Below, one piece after another: positions 34,154 to 46,382 of a stretch of DNA of 64,000 bases. The position numbers were made by a program, and so were the translations under genes. Under the pieces are notes generated by a model, which ran no database searches, was not told the origin of the DNA, and saw only the letters and a program-made list of their open reading frames with translations. Numbering within the stretch: the first letter of the stretch is position 1; the number at the start of each line of letters is the position of its first letter. The DNA comes from Epiperipatus broadwayi (taxonomy: Eukaryota; Onychophora; Udeonychophora; Euonychophora; Peripatidae), in NCBI GenBank assembly GCA_028023455.1, contig JAQFVV010012574.1, positions 1,762,959 through 1,826,958 of the forward strand, given 5' to 3'.

Positions 34154-35059
34154 TCACTCAAATACAACACAAACAAAATAGGTGACATAGGGGCATCCTT
34201 GCCTCAGTCCCACCACATTTTTAACTTTAACAGATTCTATATCCCCTAATTGATATGTATAGTAATTATTTTCACATAATTTCTTAATAACACCCACTAA
34301 AGCTTCATCCATTCCCAGATTTGCTAAACTTATCCATAATCTACTTCTATTCACTCTATCATATGCCTTCTCTATATCTATAAAACTCATATATAACTGT
34401 CTACCTGAATTTCTACTCATATCTATAAGTTGTGTAACTACAAATAAACTATCTCCTATATGCCTATCTGACCTAAAGCCTCCTTGCATTTCCCCCACTA
34501 CATTATTTTCTTCCATCCACTTTGCAACTCTTCCAGCCACCATATATGAAAAAACTTTATATAAAACTGATGTTACCGCTATTGGTCTATAATTATTTAA
34601 CTTTCTATGATCCTTACCTTTTCCTTTAAATAATAATCTTACTCTTGTATTACTCCAGCTACCCAGAAAAACTCTCTTCTGTGCCATCTTATTAAAACAT
34701 GATAGTAACTTTACTTTTGCCCTATGCCCTAAATTCATTACCATCTCTGCTGCCCATCCATCTAACCCTCTTGCCTTACCACTTTTCAATTTCTTCCTTG
34801 CCTCATTCAGTTCCTTTTCTGTAAAGCTAATATTCCCATTACTATATGCTTTCATATTTTCTATCCCTCTGTCCTTCACATCTAACATCTTTTCTATATC
34901 CATTACATAAGTATTCAATATTCTCTCCAATTCTTCTCTAGAGCTACACTCTATTCCCTCCTCATCCAGTAGTACTATCTCTCTCTCCCCTAAATTCCTC
35001 CTTTTAATGTAATTCCAAAATTTTTTTACTCCCATCTCTTCCACTTTTATTAATATCAT
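34154..35059 (-). pseudogene. LINE A reverse transcriptase, N-terminal two thirds
   Basis: A 301-residue open frame. KSGKARGLDG (residues 92-101) is the block before the fingers, NNYRPIAVTS (155-164) is RT motif 1-2, QGGFR (192-196) and FIDIEKAYDRV (226-236, catalytic motif A with Asp228) follow, and GLRQGCP is at 284-290. Right after GLRQGCP the frame is lost through one extra C (about 34,191-34,194) and ends after a dozen residues. Up to that point I see no lesion in catalytic residues. The frame starts at the first ATG after an upstream frameshift; the native protein would continue N-terminally into the endonuclease. Confidence 0.9.
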
Positions 35060-35125
35060 CCAATAATTTACTATTTAGTTTCATTCTCTCTCTATAATTA
35101 TCTATTTTAGCTAACTTCTTCTTTT

Positions 35126-35583
35126 CTAAGTACTTTTCCCATTTAGCATTAATATATTTTTCACTTTCTTTGTTCTTAATAGCACACTTATATTCTCTGC
35201 ATGCTTTTTCCTCTCTTTTACACTTTTACTAACTCTCATTTTTCTATTACTTTTATTCTTCTGAATATTCTCACCTAAAACCCTATTTGCCACTTTTTCT
35301 ATTTCATCACACCAGTCCTCATACTCATTTCCAACCAACTCTTCCATGGTTTCTTCAACTTGCATTCTATACTCTTCTAACTTATTCTTATCATTCACTC
35401 TCCATCCACATCTTTCACTATTGTTTCTACTTTTATTTCTATTTTCCATCACATTACTAACCATTTCAATTACAAAGAAATTATGATCACTATTACATAC
35501 TCTCTCTTCATTATCAAACACCTTAATTTTCAGTATTTTATCCATTCCCTCTTTCTCTACCAATACATAATCTAAATGAAAAG
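35126..35583 (-). pseudogene. LINE A endonuclease C-terminal part and linker
   Basis: A 145-residue frame, open upstream to about 35,583. It begins with an LDYVLVEKEG phrase and continues to VCNSDHNFFVIEM, in which SDH is the last catalytic signature of APE-type endonucleases. The remaining ~110 residues are a charged linker. The element is cut off upstream of here, so the catalytic core of the nuclease is missing. It is followed after a frameshift by the RT frame at 34,154-35,059. Confidence 0.82.
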
Positions 35584-36012
35584 GAAAAACTAGTAGCGCC
35601 CTCTGACAAAATTTGTTCTATTAATTATTATATTATTTATTTATTTTTTTGTAAAGCAGATTTCCTGCTTAAGTAAACATCTGTGAATAAATGACTAATG
35701 CTTAGCTTAAGATTGAAATCTAAAGGGAGAAAAAGAATTGAAAATTCTCAAATAAACTTACGATTTTTTAGGTTCCTACCAGCAGAGTTAAACCAATTTT
35801 CGATTGGAAATAGAATACCTAGTTAGTCTTGTTTAAAAAATCAAGTACATAAAAAAATTTTTTTAAAAAAAACCCTTATCAATCAATCAACATCTGACTT
35901 TCCTGATAAATAATATATCCCTACAGTATTTCTCACTGCTGGTAACAAGATATGTTAAAAAACATTTACCAAACACTACACTATTTAAAGACTTGCTTTT
36001 TTATATGTCAAA
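35584..36012. other. Unassigned AT-rich DNA
   Basis: About 430 bp beyond the truncated 5' end of LINE A. No feature recognised. Confidence 0.4.
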
Positions 36013-36095
36013 ACATTGACCGGGCCGTGAACCCGGGGCAGCTGCTTGAAGGCAGCTATGCTAACCGCTAGCCCACCAACGCTTGACTACTTATG
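36013..36095 (-). repeat. tRNA-derived SINE (type 1), minus
   Basis: On the minus strand: A box GGCTAGCGGTTAGCATAGC, then TGCCTTCAAGCAGCTG, then B box GGGTTCACGGCCCGGT. The middle part and B-box context match the SINEs at 21,305-21,440 and 52,145-52,240 (CCGCCTTACAAGCAGTTGTC). The body after the head is not recognisable. The local GC content is much higher than the flanks. Confidence 0.78.
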
Positions 36096-37739
36096 ACTTA
36101 GTATTGCACCATATATATGTACATGCTTCACTTCCCAAATTAATTTAAAATCATAAGATTTTTATTTAGTGTATTTGTAGAATGACAGAGGTGAAATTAA
36201 ATAAGTTCTTATGAACGAAGCTCGATTTGTTATTTCGAATGCTCAAGTATTATGAGCATTCAATTTTTTTAAAATTGTTTTAAGATTATTAAGCTGCTTA
36301 ATAATATATATATATATATTACTGACTTAATTTATAAATTGCTGTATAAAGAACTTTTTATATTCTATATAATTTTTATGGTTTATAGAAATAAAAACTG
36401 CTAAAGATTTTATGCAATTGTTTTCTTTAAATTTCATATTGCTAGAGTTTTTTTCTTTCTCTTATTTTTCTGACATAAAAATATTCTTTATCAAAGCTAA
36501 CATTTTTTTATAGTTATTTTTTAAAAAACGTAAGAATATTAAGAATTAAGGATATATTATAGAATACAAGATCTTTGTTTCAGCATAATAGTTTTCAAAT
36601 ATTGCATAGCTAGATATATTTTTGTGAAAAACGAAATGCAATATATATCGAGTAAAAGAGGATTTCACAAGAAATGTATGAATATTAGCAAAGGAAACGC
36701 TTTTATGCAATATATGGTATAAGAGATATGTAGGAAGTTTAGAAAAGTCATAAATATGGAAATAAAGAAGAAGGTGATATTGGATTTAAAAAAATATATA
36801 CTAATAAAACAGGTTGAATAAAATGAAAGAAGTCTGAATGATAAAATTAAAATAACTGAAAGAACGATCTAATGAACGTAAAAAAAAGGGTTGAATAACA
36901 TGTGAGTAATTCAAAATATCACATAAAAGAGATTACAAAAACTGTAAATGGCAGAATGAGAAAAAAAATGCAGGGGAAAATTCAAACTTAATGTCAATGA
37001 AAATTCACTGGGAGAAAAGCTGGTGATATGGATTATGGAAGGATTACAAAAAGATATATAAGCAATATGAAAGAGAAAAGTAGTGATGACAAAACTGCAA
37101 AAAGGATGATCAGAAAAGATTTGATGAAATTATAAATGACTATAATGAAATGAGTAAGATATGAAGTATATAAGATGGAGAATGACTATGGTAAATTTAA
37201 TTAATATTAGGGGAAAAATAAAAAATATGGCATAAATCATGTTTAAATGAGAGGAGAAAGGTTTGAGAGCGAAAATCATGGGATTATTAAACACTTTTAT
37301 TTAACTTAAATACACTGTTTGTTTAGCGTAAATTGAGTTTTAATATATTTCTAACAAATGGATTTCCTTTAAATTTTATACATATGTTAAAAATCAATAA
37401 TAATGTAATATTTCAGGGTGATTCCTTTGTTTGTTTACTGAAACAATGTTTTCAGAATAAATTTTAAACATGTTGATAGGTTCTGTAAGCTTTTAGTAAT
37501 GCACACAAGAGAGCGCTATATTTAAAAAGACATGATTTTTTTCATAAACAAATTAATATTGGAATCAATTTTTAATGAGTCACTTCACTGATTGCAACAT
37601 TATTTTTATCCTTTGTTTGAATTAAAATTGGAATAATTATTAACCAATATTCAAAAGTTAAAAATAATACATATAAAAAATATTTTATAATCAATGATTT
37701 TATCTACTATGCAGTAAAAAACCAAAAATAATTATTTTC
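36096..37739. other. Unassigned AT-rich DNA
   Basis: About 1.6 kb. It is purine-rich on the plus strand between about 36,660 and 37,260, with many GAAAAG/AAGATG words, but no frame or motif that I can support. A TA microsatellite lies near 36,305. Confidence 0.4.
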
Positions 37740-37910
37740 TTTAATCACAATTGGGGTATTTATATTTAAGTTGAAATAAAAGCTTGTGATGTCCAGAAAT
37801 TAATTAATTCAATTACTAATTTTTACAACTAGTAATTGTATTAATTAATTTCTGGATATTCCACGTTTTTATTTCAAATTAAATATAAAATATTGCAATT
37901 GATTGGTGTT
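37740..37910. repeat. ~170-bp hairpin repeat (MITE-like)
   Basis: A nearly complete inverted repeat: TGTCCAGAAATTAATTAATT near 37,790 is mirrored by AATTAATTTCTGGATATTCC near 37,845. The outer parts (TTGAAATAAAAGCTTGTG against the inverted AATTTGAAATAAAAACGTGG, and AATCACAATTG against CAATTGATT) continue the symmetry to both ends. The central loop is about 10 bases. No coding capacity. It fits a small non-autonomous fold-back element. Confidence 0.8.
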
Positions 37911-38649
37911 AGTGCACAGTAAATAAAAGTTTATTATAAAATATTTTCTTAATAAATTATGTTTACAAGCATATGATAATGTGTTAGAAGGAAAAAGGAT
38001 TTATCTAAAGAGGAAATATTAACAAGATTTTCTTCCAAGCAAATGTTACATGAAATGAATAGGAAATACCTAAAAATGACAATCTTTGAATATATATTGA
38101 CAAATTTGGCTTTTGCCCTAATACACCCCCCCCCCCACATATATCCTACATACAAAATCTAATTTAAAAAGTTCTAATAATTATATTTGTACAGAAGTAG
38201 TGAGCTTTGAGAAAAACAAATCATTTCTATATACACTTAAAGATTGCTATGAAATGTTTAGTACAGCTGACTTTAAAAAAAGAAATCAATATTATAATAT
38301 CTTTCCCAAAAAGAAAATGCTACATATTATAAAATGCAACATTTACTTTCTCTTATTTATATATTATATACAATATGAAATAAATGATACATTTCCAGTT
38401 ATGTAATGGTAGCTTTCTTCAGCAAATTTATAAGATTTTAAAATGTCAATATTGCAAAGTTAGTTACATGATTTTATAAATATATTAAGTTTTCAAACTA
38501 GACACTAAATCTTGCATAAATTAATAAATCACAAAAATCCATTATGACTGGATAATCACCACCCAATCAACTTCACAACATCTCTAACAACATTTGTCAA
38601 AGAAAATTGCTAAAATAATACAATGAAACACTCAGTGGCTACAGAAACA
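37911..38649. other. Unassigned AT-rich DNA
   Basis: About 740 bp with a C10 tract near 38,126. The frames at 37,949-38,155 (minus) and 38,200-38,406 (plus) show no family resemblance. Confidence 0.4.
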
Positions 38650-41555
38650 GTTTGTTGTTAGCTGAAGGGAAACCCTTTCATTCCATTTTGAGATCTTAAA
38701 GGAACTAAGCAGGCAAATTCTTAATGTCCACACCATAGGCCCTTGGTATGGTCTAACCAACATGCATCAGCCAGCATAGTGATTTGATTGAGTTTTTATC
38801 TATGACTTTAAGATCAAAAAACATCATGGACTTCTCAATTGACTGATAATATTTAATTGAAATATCATTAGTTTTCTCGAAGTCATGATAAATATGTGTG
38901 TAAATGAAGCTTAATTTAATAGATATTGACAATCATGACAGACAAAACCAAACAATAATCCTTTCTTCTTTTTTTTTTGGTAGACAAAAGCAGAGAAAGT
39001 AAAGAATCCCCGATTGTGAAGCCAGTCTGCTATTCAATGATGATCTTTTATTTAGGTACTTACAATTGATGATCATTTTCAAATAAAGGAAATTGCATAA
39101 ATTGGATGAAGAATTGTCTAATATTAGATAGAACATGTTTGGACTTTGAAAAAAATTAGAAGGTGAAGAAGCAATTGATTTAAAAAGTGGACAGGTACTT
39201 TATTGCAAAAGGACAAATACTAAAAATCCAAGAAGTGGAATTCATTATGAATAATAATTGAAAGAACAACATTGTATAATATCAAGTGTAGTTATTCAAC
39301 TTAATAAAAGATACCAAATAAGACATTTAAGGTATACAACCTAGCAAGTTCTCATTGTGATGAAATTGAGGATTTTTATATGAATGGATAAAATATTTTT
39401 AATAGATTGGACAACATTTTGAAATTATCATGGATGACTTTAATTCTAGAATAGATAAACAGTTGCAAAAATAGTGCTATGGATAAATTTGGTGGTAGAA
39501 ATGAAAAAAGACATAGACCTGAGAAGTTTTAAAAAAAACTGCATATTATGAATTTTTTCTTTGGAAAAAATCCTAAACAGAAATAATCATGGAAGCATCC
39601 AAATGAAGATATAGCAGAGTTGGATTACATTGTGATTAACAGAAAATATGTATTCCAAAATTGTAATGTTCTCAATCGATTTGACACAGGCAGTGATCAT
39701 TGATTAGTTAAAAGTAAGATACATAGTAATGCAAAACTAGAAACAAAAAAAAATTATTATACTCTTAACTTTCAGAAATGTTCCAATTAATTTAAATTAA
39801 AACTTGAAAATTGTTTTAAAATGTTTACATACTTTGAATGTGGTTCAGATTTCAATGAAATCAATAAAAAGATAACTGAACTCTACTAAAAACTGCAACA
39901 AAGCTGGCTAATATAAAAAGCAACAATTTATCATTAATTTTCTTTTGAAACAAGACAATATATATAAAAAAAGAAAAATATATAAAAATGGTCTATTAAA
40001 GAGATTTAAATATCAAGAATTTTGTAAAATGATATGAGTTAATAAAATATAATTGTGAATTGCCAAGAAATTTATAGAAAAGAATAAAAGCCTCAAAAGT
40101 ACAAAATATCTTGTTATTGGGAAAAAAATCATTTCTGAAAAAAGAAGAAAAGATGGAATAAGATGACATTACAAAATGGTAGAAGAGTTCTATAAAGAAT
40201 TATATAGTAACAAGAAATCAAAGTATCCCCTACAGTTATTTCATCTTTTGAATGCTTCATGCAATTAAATCAAAGAAGAAAATATAAGCTCCAGAAAATG
40301 ATGGAATTATAATCAACCTTAAAAGAAGCAGATGAAAAAATTGGAAAAATTATTGGAAAAGTTGTATACCAAATGTTTAAATGATAAAGATATATCAAAT
40401 AATTCGAAGAATGCAGTAGTAATATTAATATTTAAAAAAAAGTAATAAAGAAGATATTAGAAATTACAGACTTTTCAGTTCTATACAAAATCTTACCAAA
40501 AATAATTACAAACCATTTACAGCAAACTTTTAGATTCTAATCAACTAAAAACATAAGCTGAATTTAAAAGTGATTTTAGTTCCAAGAACCAATGAATATG
40601 AGTTGACGTGCCACTTTGGATTTGTAGTTTATGAAAAGGAATTTGCTTATATAATCGTTTCTATAGTGATTAAAGTGTTGAATGATCAAAATACAGAAAC
40701 AGAATACTGTCATATTCTAAATAATATTTATCAAAACAACAGCAATGACAAGAAACGTTGATACTAAGAAGATTAACATTAAGAAAAATGTAACAGAGTA
40801 ATACCATATCTCCAAATCTTTATATACCTGTTTGTTGTTAAATAGGAAGCTGGGGGAGTAAAAGTAAATTGAGATTTTTTAAGTCATTTATATTTTGCAG
40901 ATAATACGCTATTTTTGCAAATAATGTTTCAGAGCTTCAGCAAATGTTGAAAGACATATCAGATTAAAGTAAGAAAATGAGGCTAAAAATACATTCTAAA
41001 AAGTTAAAGTAACATTCAATGGATTTACTTGGAAGAAAAAAATAAATTGGAAGACTTTAATACCTGTAAAGACCTTGTCAAATTATTAATACGATTGAAA
41101 ACATAATGGATAAAATTTAAGCATAAAATTAAATGAATGGAATACTTAGGTTTAAAAAGAGATGTGTTTTACCAGTTTTTATTTATGGATCTTAAATTTG
41201 GGCATTTAACAAAAGAGCAATTCAAAAACTTCAGATTATTCAACAAACTTATGGAGAGATGTTAGGAGTAACAACAAGAGATCAAAAACAAAATATATAG
41301 ATGAGAGAACAAAAAGTTGCTAGGTTCAACATATTCATAGAAGAAATAAAAAAAAAAAATGTACAGAAGTCTTAAACTGGATCACAAGAGATTGTAAAAG
41401 ACCAAGAAAGAGATCACATATCAGATAGATGCTTGAATTAAGGAAGTTTCTTTGAATACTGTGGAGAAGAGAGGCTGAGAATCAGAAAAACTGGATGAAA
41501 TTTGAAGTGACATTCTCTTACTAGTGGATAGATAATGATAGAAAATGACTATAAA
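38650..41555 (+). mobile_element. RTE-type LINE, near full-length but decayed
   Basis: Plus-strand copy of the RTE family. Its 5' region (38,664 on: GGGAAACCCTTTCATTCC, TTAAAGGAACTAAGCAGGC, AAATTCTTAATGTCCACACC) matches the 5' region of the copies at 60.1 and 62.1 kb. The endonuclease follows (about 39,060-39,720; words like ATTATCATGGATGACTTTAA and a damaged SDH at about 39,692), then RT (about 40,290-41,020; a DFEKA-like motif A near 40,625-40,650 and a damaged YADD as ADN near 40,900). The C-terminal RTE block comes last (41,170-41,510; YGS..W, REQ.KVARFN, GKRPRKRSH.., RRREAENQKNW-like). It ends near 41,555 with a TGGATAGATAATGA-type 3' end. Stops and indels are very frequent, so this is the oldest of the long copies. 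The 63-residue frame at 40,570-40,761 is part of its RT. Confidence 0.85.
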
Positions 41556-42069
41556 TATTCTATACTTTAATATCGAATATTTATTTTTACACTTTAACAC
41601 AATATTTCTTTACAATATTAAAATAAACACGTGTAACTTATTTGCACGACTTATTGGTTAGAATACTTACATCTGGCCAATGTTCTATAGTTATATTTAA
41701 AAAACAGTATATGTAATTTATAAAGATATCAAACTGTATTCCGAACTATAATTATACTAATTCATTAAAAAAGAGTAATATTAACATTTGTGATAATATT
41801 TTTTTTTTTTAAAAAAAAGTACCTCTTCATAAGACGGTCGGCTTCTGACTTGTCAATTTTTATGTTTTCGGTTTTAAAAGATTTGATGATTTCATGTGAA
41901 TCGATCTTGCCTAAAATAAATAAATAAAAATAAAATTATTTATAAATTATATATTTTTATTATTCAATAAATATATATATAGCAAATAATGTAATTGTAT
42001 ATTTTTAAGTTAATAAATTGCAGTTTAAAAAAATTAAAACTTTTTTTTATAAAATTACCGAAATACATT
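41556..42069. other. Unassigned AT-rich DNA
   Basis: About 510 bp, AT-rich, with T/A runs near 41,800. No feature recognised. Confidence 0.4.
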
Positions 42070-42935
42070 TATAAATTTAAAGTTAAAATCCTATATGTGA
42101 GGGTTAGAGTGATTTATAGTCAACATGGATATGACAATAATACTGGCATCAGCAAGGGCTTTGAATGTTCCATCATCAGAATTTCAATGATATGGATGAC
42201 TGAAGAGTTCAAGGATGAAGAAGATTGAAGTTTGTCCATTAAAGTTTGAAGATTTGCGATCTTAATATAAACTGAGCACTGATTGTATATATGTGTGGGA
42301 GCTGGTGATCTGGACCAACTGATGAGTGCTGGTTTAGCACGAAATGCATATATTGAAGATCATTAATTTTTTTCCACATGTATGCAGCCATATGTATCAG
42401 TTGTATAAGATGGAGTGCAGAGGTATAGAATGTGAAAGTCTGAATTTAAGTCCCTTCTAATTATATTAAGTTTAATATAGACAACATACTTATATTTGAA
42501 TATTACATATTCAGCCTGTATTCTGCCCATCCCACTTCTTATATTTACATGGATATATTAAGGTCCTATATGTGAGGGTCAGAGTGATTTATAGTCAACA
42601 TGGATATGACAATAATATTGGCATCAACAAGGGTTTTGAGTGATCCATCATCAGATTTTCAATATGAATGGCTGAAGAGTTGAAGGGTGGAGAAGAGTGA
42701 GGCTTGTCCATTAAAGTTTGAACATTTGCTATCTTAATATAAACTGAGTACTGATTGTATATATGTGTGGGAGCTGGTGATCTGGACCAACTGATGAGTA
42801 CTGATTCAGCATAAAATACATATATTGGATATCTTTTTTGCATGTATATGGTCATGTGTATCATTTGTATAAAATGGAGTGCATAGGTATTGAGAGCATG
42901 AAAGTCTGAGTTCAAGTCCTTTCAAATTTAAAATT
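42070..42935 (+). repeat. SINE-like repeat family S, tandem dimer
   Basis: Two plus-oriented units in tandem: TCCTATATGTGAGGG at 42,089 recurs at 42,564 (period 475 bp). Units share GTCAACATGGATATGACAAT, CATTAAAGTTTGAA, TAATATAAACTGAG, CTGATTGTATATATGTGTGG and GATCTGGACCAACTGATGAG, and end with a tRNA-like segment and B box (TGAATTTAAGTCCC near 42,443; GAGTTCAAGTCC near 42,910). Units are about 88-90% identical. The sequence between heads (TTAATATAGACAAC...CAGCCTGTATTCTGCCCATC) also matches the 28-29 kb array. The minus-strand frames here (for example 42,595-42,915) are antisense to the repeat. Confidence 0.85.
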
Positions 42936-45900
42936 TTTTAAAGATGCACATAATTACTAACAGGTGGCTCTCCAATAAAATATTGCAATAGGCATATAAT
43001 ATAGTATGCACAGAAACTTGTAATTACAACTAATCAAATATATATTATAATGCTAATAGAAAACCAGGAGTTTAATACTCGACAACCTGTGGCTACAATG
43101 TCCCACAAACTGGGTATTCATTTGTAACAGTATGGAAACAGAGGTTCCACAAGTTGGGTGACATTTGTAATGCTCACCATTTTTGGGGGTTAAATCTGCA
43201 GTAATGGCAAATCAACATCAACACCAGTTCAAAACAAATATAAAATTAACTATCAATATTTAATATAAAATAATGAACATGAGATATCATTCTAAGAGAT
43301 CAGCAGCTAACTAACCTAAGTATAATCAAAATTAACTATAAGTTCACAAGCATTAAAATAAATATGTCATTCATTGTCATGAATTATCAACAATCAAAAT
43401 AAATCAACAGTCAATCTTGTGACTGACCTTGAAATGGGTCTACCACAGACCTGGCCAACTATTTAGCCTTTGTCAGCTTGGGGCAATTATTTAAACATTA
43501 TTTGGATACACAAACTTAATGTCAATTCAACTGAATATATAACAATCAAAACAATAATGTTCGAATGTTAAAACATGCTGATCATTATCAATGCTCTGGC
43601 TATGTAGTATAATGGCCAACTATAAACTTAATGTCTAATAGAGACTAAATTAAATAAAATGTAGTGCATAGACTTTAAAAAATATTCTTTTTGCACCAAT
43701 CCAGGATGATTATCAATTGGATGCCGATACAGTAATATACATCCCTTTTTCTATAGCAGTTATGCACAAATCTAGCTTAGTAAGCAAGAACTATAATTTA
43801 TTACTGTGAGCAAGACAGAAATAAATAAATAAAGTAGCTTATTATAAGTAACCTTAAGTAAATCACAGACTTCCCCTACTTATAAGTAATTTTATTTGGA
43901 TCATCAAAAAAGAATCCTAGAATATAAGCTATCATGATAAAAGGTCACACACACTATAATTCCAGAAATAAGAATTGGATAAAATAAAGAAACTACAACT
44001 AAAAACATATTTTTAGTTTAAAAAAAAACAATTATTTAATTTCTAATTAATTAACAACAACAAAAAAATGACATGATAAAAATAATTTCAAACATCCACT
44101 TCATCAAATATATATATTAAACCAAATGCTTTATCCAACTTCAAAAGCATCATCAGAAAATTCAAAAATTAGAATGTATAATTTTAAAGATTTTTAAAAG
44201 AAATTGAATTTAAAAAATTTTATACTTTATTTTTTTTATTTATTAAGAATATCACACACACAATTAAAGAGACAAGTTGTAAAAGCATTTTAAATTTAAA
44301 ATAAGTTTTGATTATGAACAGTTTCTTTTTATTTGTTGATTGTAATTTATTTTAAAAGCTGGGACTTATTATTCTTTTTTTTAAATAGATAAGAGCCCTG
44401 GTTGGATTTTGTTTTTAATTAAGATTAAGTGGGAGTTAGAGATTTACCCTGGTCAAAACTTTTTAATTAAAGATTAGACAGGAGATAACAATTCACATAA
44501 ATAGCCTTGTTTTTTTGACTGATTATTATTCTGCTTTTTATTCTTATTGTGACTCTAATTTGGCTTGTTCTAATTTTTATATTTGCTAATTGCTCAACCC
44601 AGATAGCCAAAGTTGGATTTCTGTGGACAACTAATAGTTTTTGTTGCTTGCTGTGTTCAGAAAGAATTGCTTAGCTATTTGTTAATAGAAAAAGTAAATA
44701 TATTAAGCTATTAGAAATAGTGACTGTCCATCCAGGATGCATAAAATACTCACCATAATGAACCTTAATAATAAAATGCTGTGCTAAATCAACTCAAAGA
44801 TGAACCCAGAGCTCCATACTTGTGCCTTCAAGATCATGTCCTAAAAGCCTAATCCAGAACTGATCCCAAAGATTGCCTTCATACTCCCTCCCAGTGAAAA
44901 GAAATCAAAATCTTTGAAAGGAACTTTAAAGAGAAATAAACTGTGCACACTGCTAAAGATAAACAATCTTTTTTATATTATAACCAGGGCTTAAATCTCT
45001 TAGGTTAAAGGCTCATCTTAATCTAAAACAAACCTGCACCTATAATAAAATGGATAATCATTTAAATATCATTAATTACTTTATGTATTTTTCTTATTAT
45101 CTCATGTATTGAAGTCTTAGTTTTAAAATTTTATATTTTAAATTTATTAATCAAAGAGTATATTGTAAGTTTATATTTTATATGCTTAGGGTTCTCTTTT
45201 ATATTGCTAACCCTTGAAAAATGTTTGGGCAGATATTAGTCATTTTCTTTTAACCCACTTGTCCCTTTTCATTATAATTAATATAGACAAGGTTGGTTTG
45301 CATTTCCTGCAGACTGTAAATTTTTTAGCTAGCGATTTATCAAGTATATTGCTCTGTTTTTCCTAAATCACAGAGATTTTGTTTCTTTCTATTTAAGATT
45401 ATGTAAAATCATAATCTTTTCTTGTTTCTCTTGTTGGAATTGGCCATGGGGGTCTTGAAAGTGGCCTTTTCTGGAGTGTTTGCAGGCATTTGACATTTTT
45501 AGGTCCAGATATTTCTTTTTTGGGCTAAGGAAAGATCACCTGTGCTGTTCGTCGACTTCCTTGCAAGATTGTTCTCTTTTGAAATCTCTAAGTAAAGTAA
45601 AACTGGAATTTGTTTATATAAATCACTAGCAGAAAGACATTATAAATCCCTTATAATTCTTAAGTGAGAAAACCAACTTATTTGCCAGGGTGTTTAATAT
45701 TACAATATTCTTATTCACTCTCTGGTAAATCTGCTTGAGAAATTTAGATCAAATTTTCATGCTTTGTTTGACTAATATTTATTTTAGATTTAATAAACTT
45801 TAAAATTGTTTATAATTATTTTGGCTAACAATTATCTCTGTCCTTTTCTCAATTGTCTTAGCAATGCTAAAGATCTCTTTCTCTCCTTGGGACTAGCTGG

Positions 45901-46382
45901 TAGCATTTGTCATCATCAACTCTTGATCACCATAAATAAAATTTTATAAATAGTTAGTGACCTAATGGTACCTTTGATGATCAAAAGAAGATCAAAATGT
46001 CCGGTACAATATATATATATTTGATAAAATTATATTAACCAATCAGCTGATTTTAGTCATGGATTAATTCTAAATTCATTAAGCTATTTCTTCAAAATAG
46101 TTAAGATTCTTCTTTTTATTTTTACAATATTTCCAAAAACAATGATAACAATCTTTGGTTCAATTTCTTTAAAATATTTAAGAATTAATTAACATGTTCA
46201 GAATCAAAAATAACAATCTTTGATTCAGCTTAGCAAGAAAAAAGATTTTAACTTTACAACAGATTTTTTTCTCTCTTTAAAAATACCATTTGTAATAGAA
46301 ATTTGACTGGATTTTAAAAAAAAAAAGTAAGAATTTGAAATAATTTAACTCGGTGAAGTATTTACTATTATCAATTCTTACA
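42936..46382. other. Unassigned AT-rich DNA
   Basis: About 3.4 kb with no supported gene or element. A slightly GC-richer stretch at 45,420-45,560 (words like GGAATTGGCCATGGGGG, GGGCTAAGGAAAGATC) could be part of an unrecognised transposon or LTR, but I found neither a second copy nor terminal repeats. Short TA microsatellites lie at about 44,110 and 46,010. Confidence 0.4.

Larger units (their letters stand above)
32666..35583 (-). mobile_element. LINE family A, best-preserved copy (5'-truncated)
   Basis: A 2.9-kb minus-strand non-LTR element. In transcription order it holds the last part of the APE-type endonuclease (from about 35,583: LDYVLVEKEG and SDHNFF), a linker, the RT core, a C-terminal domain with zinc knuckle, a 3' UTR and a tail of CATCA units (inverted at 32,666-32,680). 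The 5' end breaks off inside the endonuclease. The coding frame is broken near 35,060-35,130, near 34,191 (one extra base in a C run inside the GLRQGCP motif) and at the 59/60-bp tandem duplication at 33,992-34,110. It is otherwise open for long stretches, so the copy is fairly young. Motif style (RPIA, FIDIEKAYDRV, GLRQGCP, FADD) resembles LINEs abundant in ticks and other arthropods. I do not assign a clade. Confidence 0.92.

Noticed and set aside
33304-34249. Plus-strand open frames over the LINE A copy
   Set aside because: They are shadows antisense to the LINE ORF, rich in Ile/Phe/Leu/Ser as expected from the complement of an A-rich coding strand.
45420-45560. Possible LTR or gene fragment (GC-richer patch)
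   Set aside because: No second copy, terminal repeat, primer-binding site or coding motif was found.
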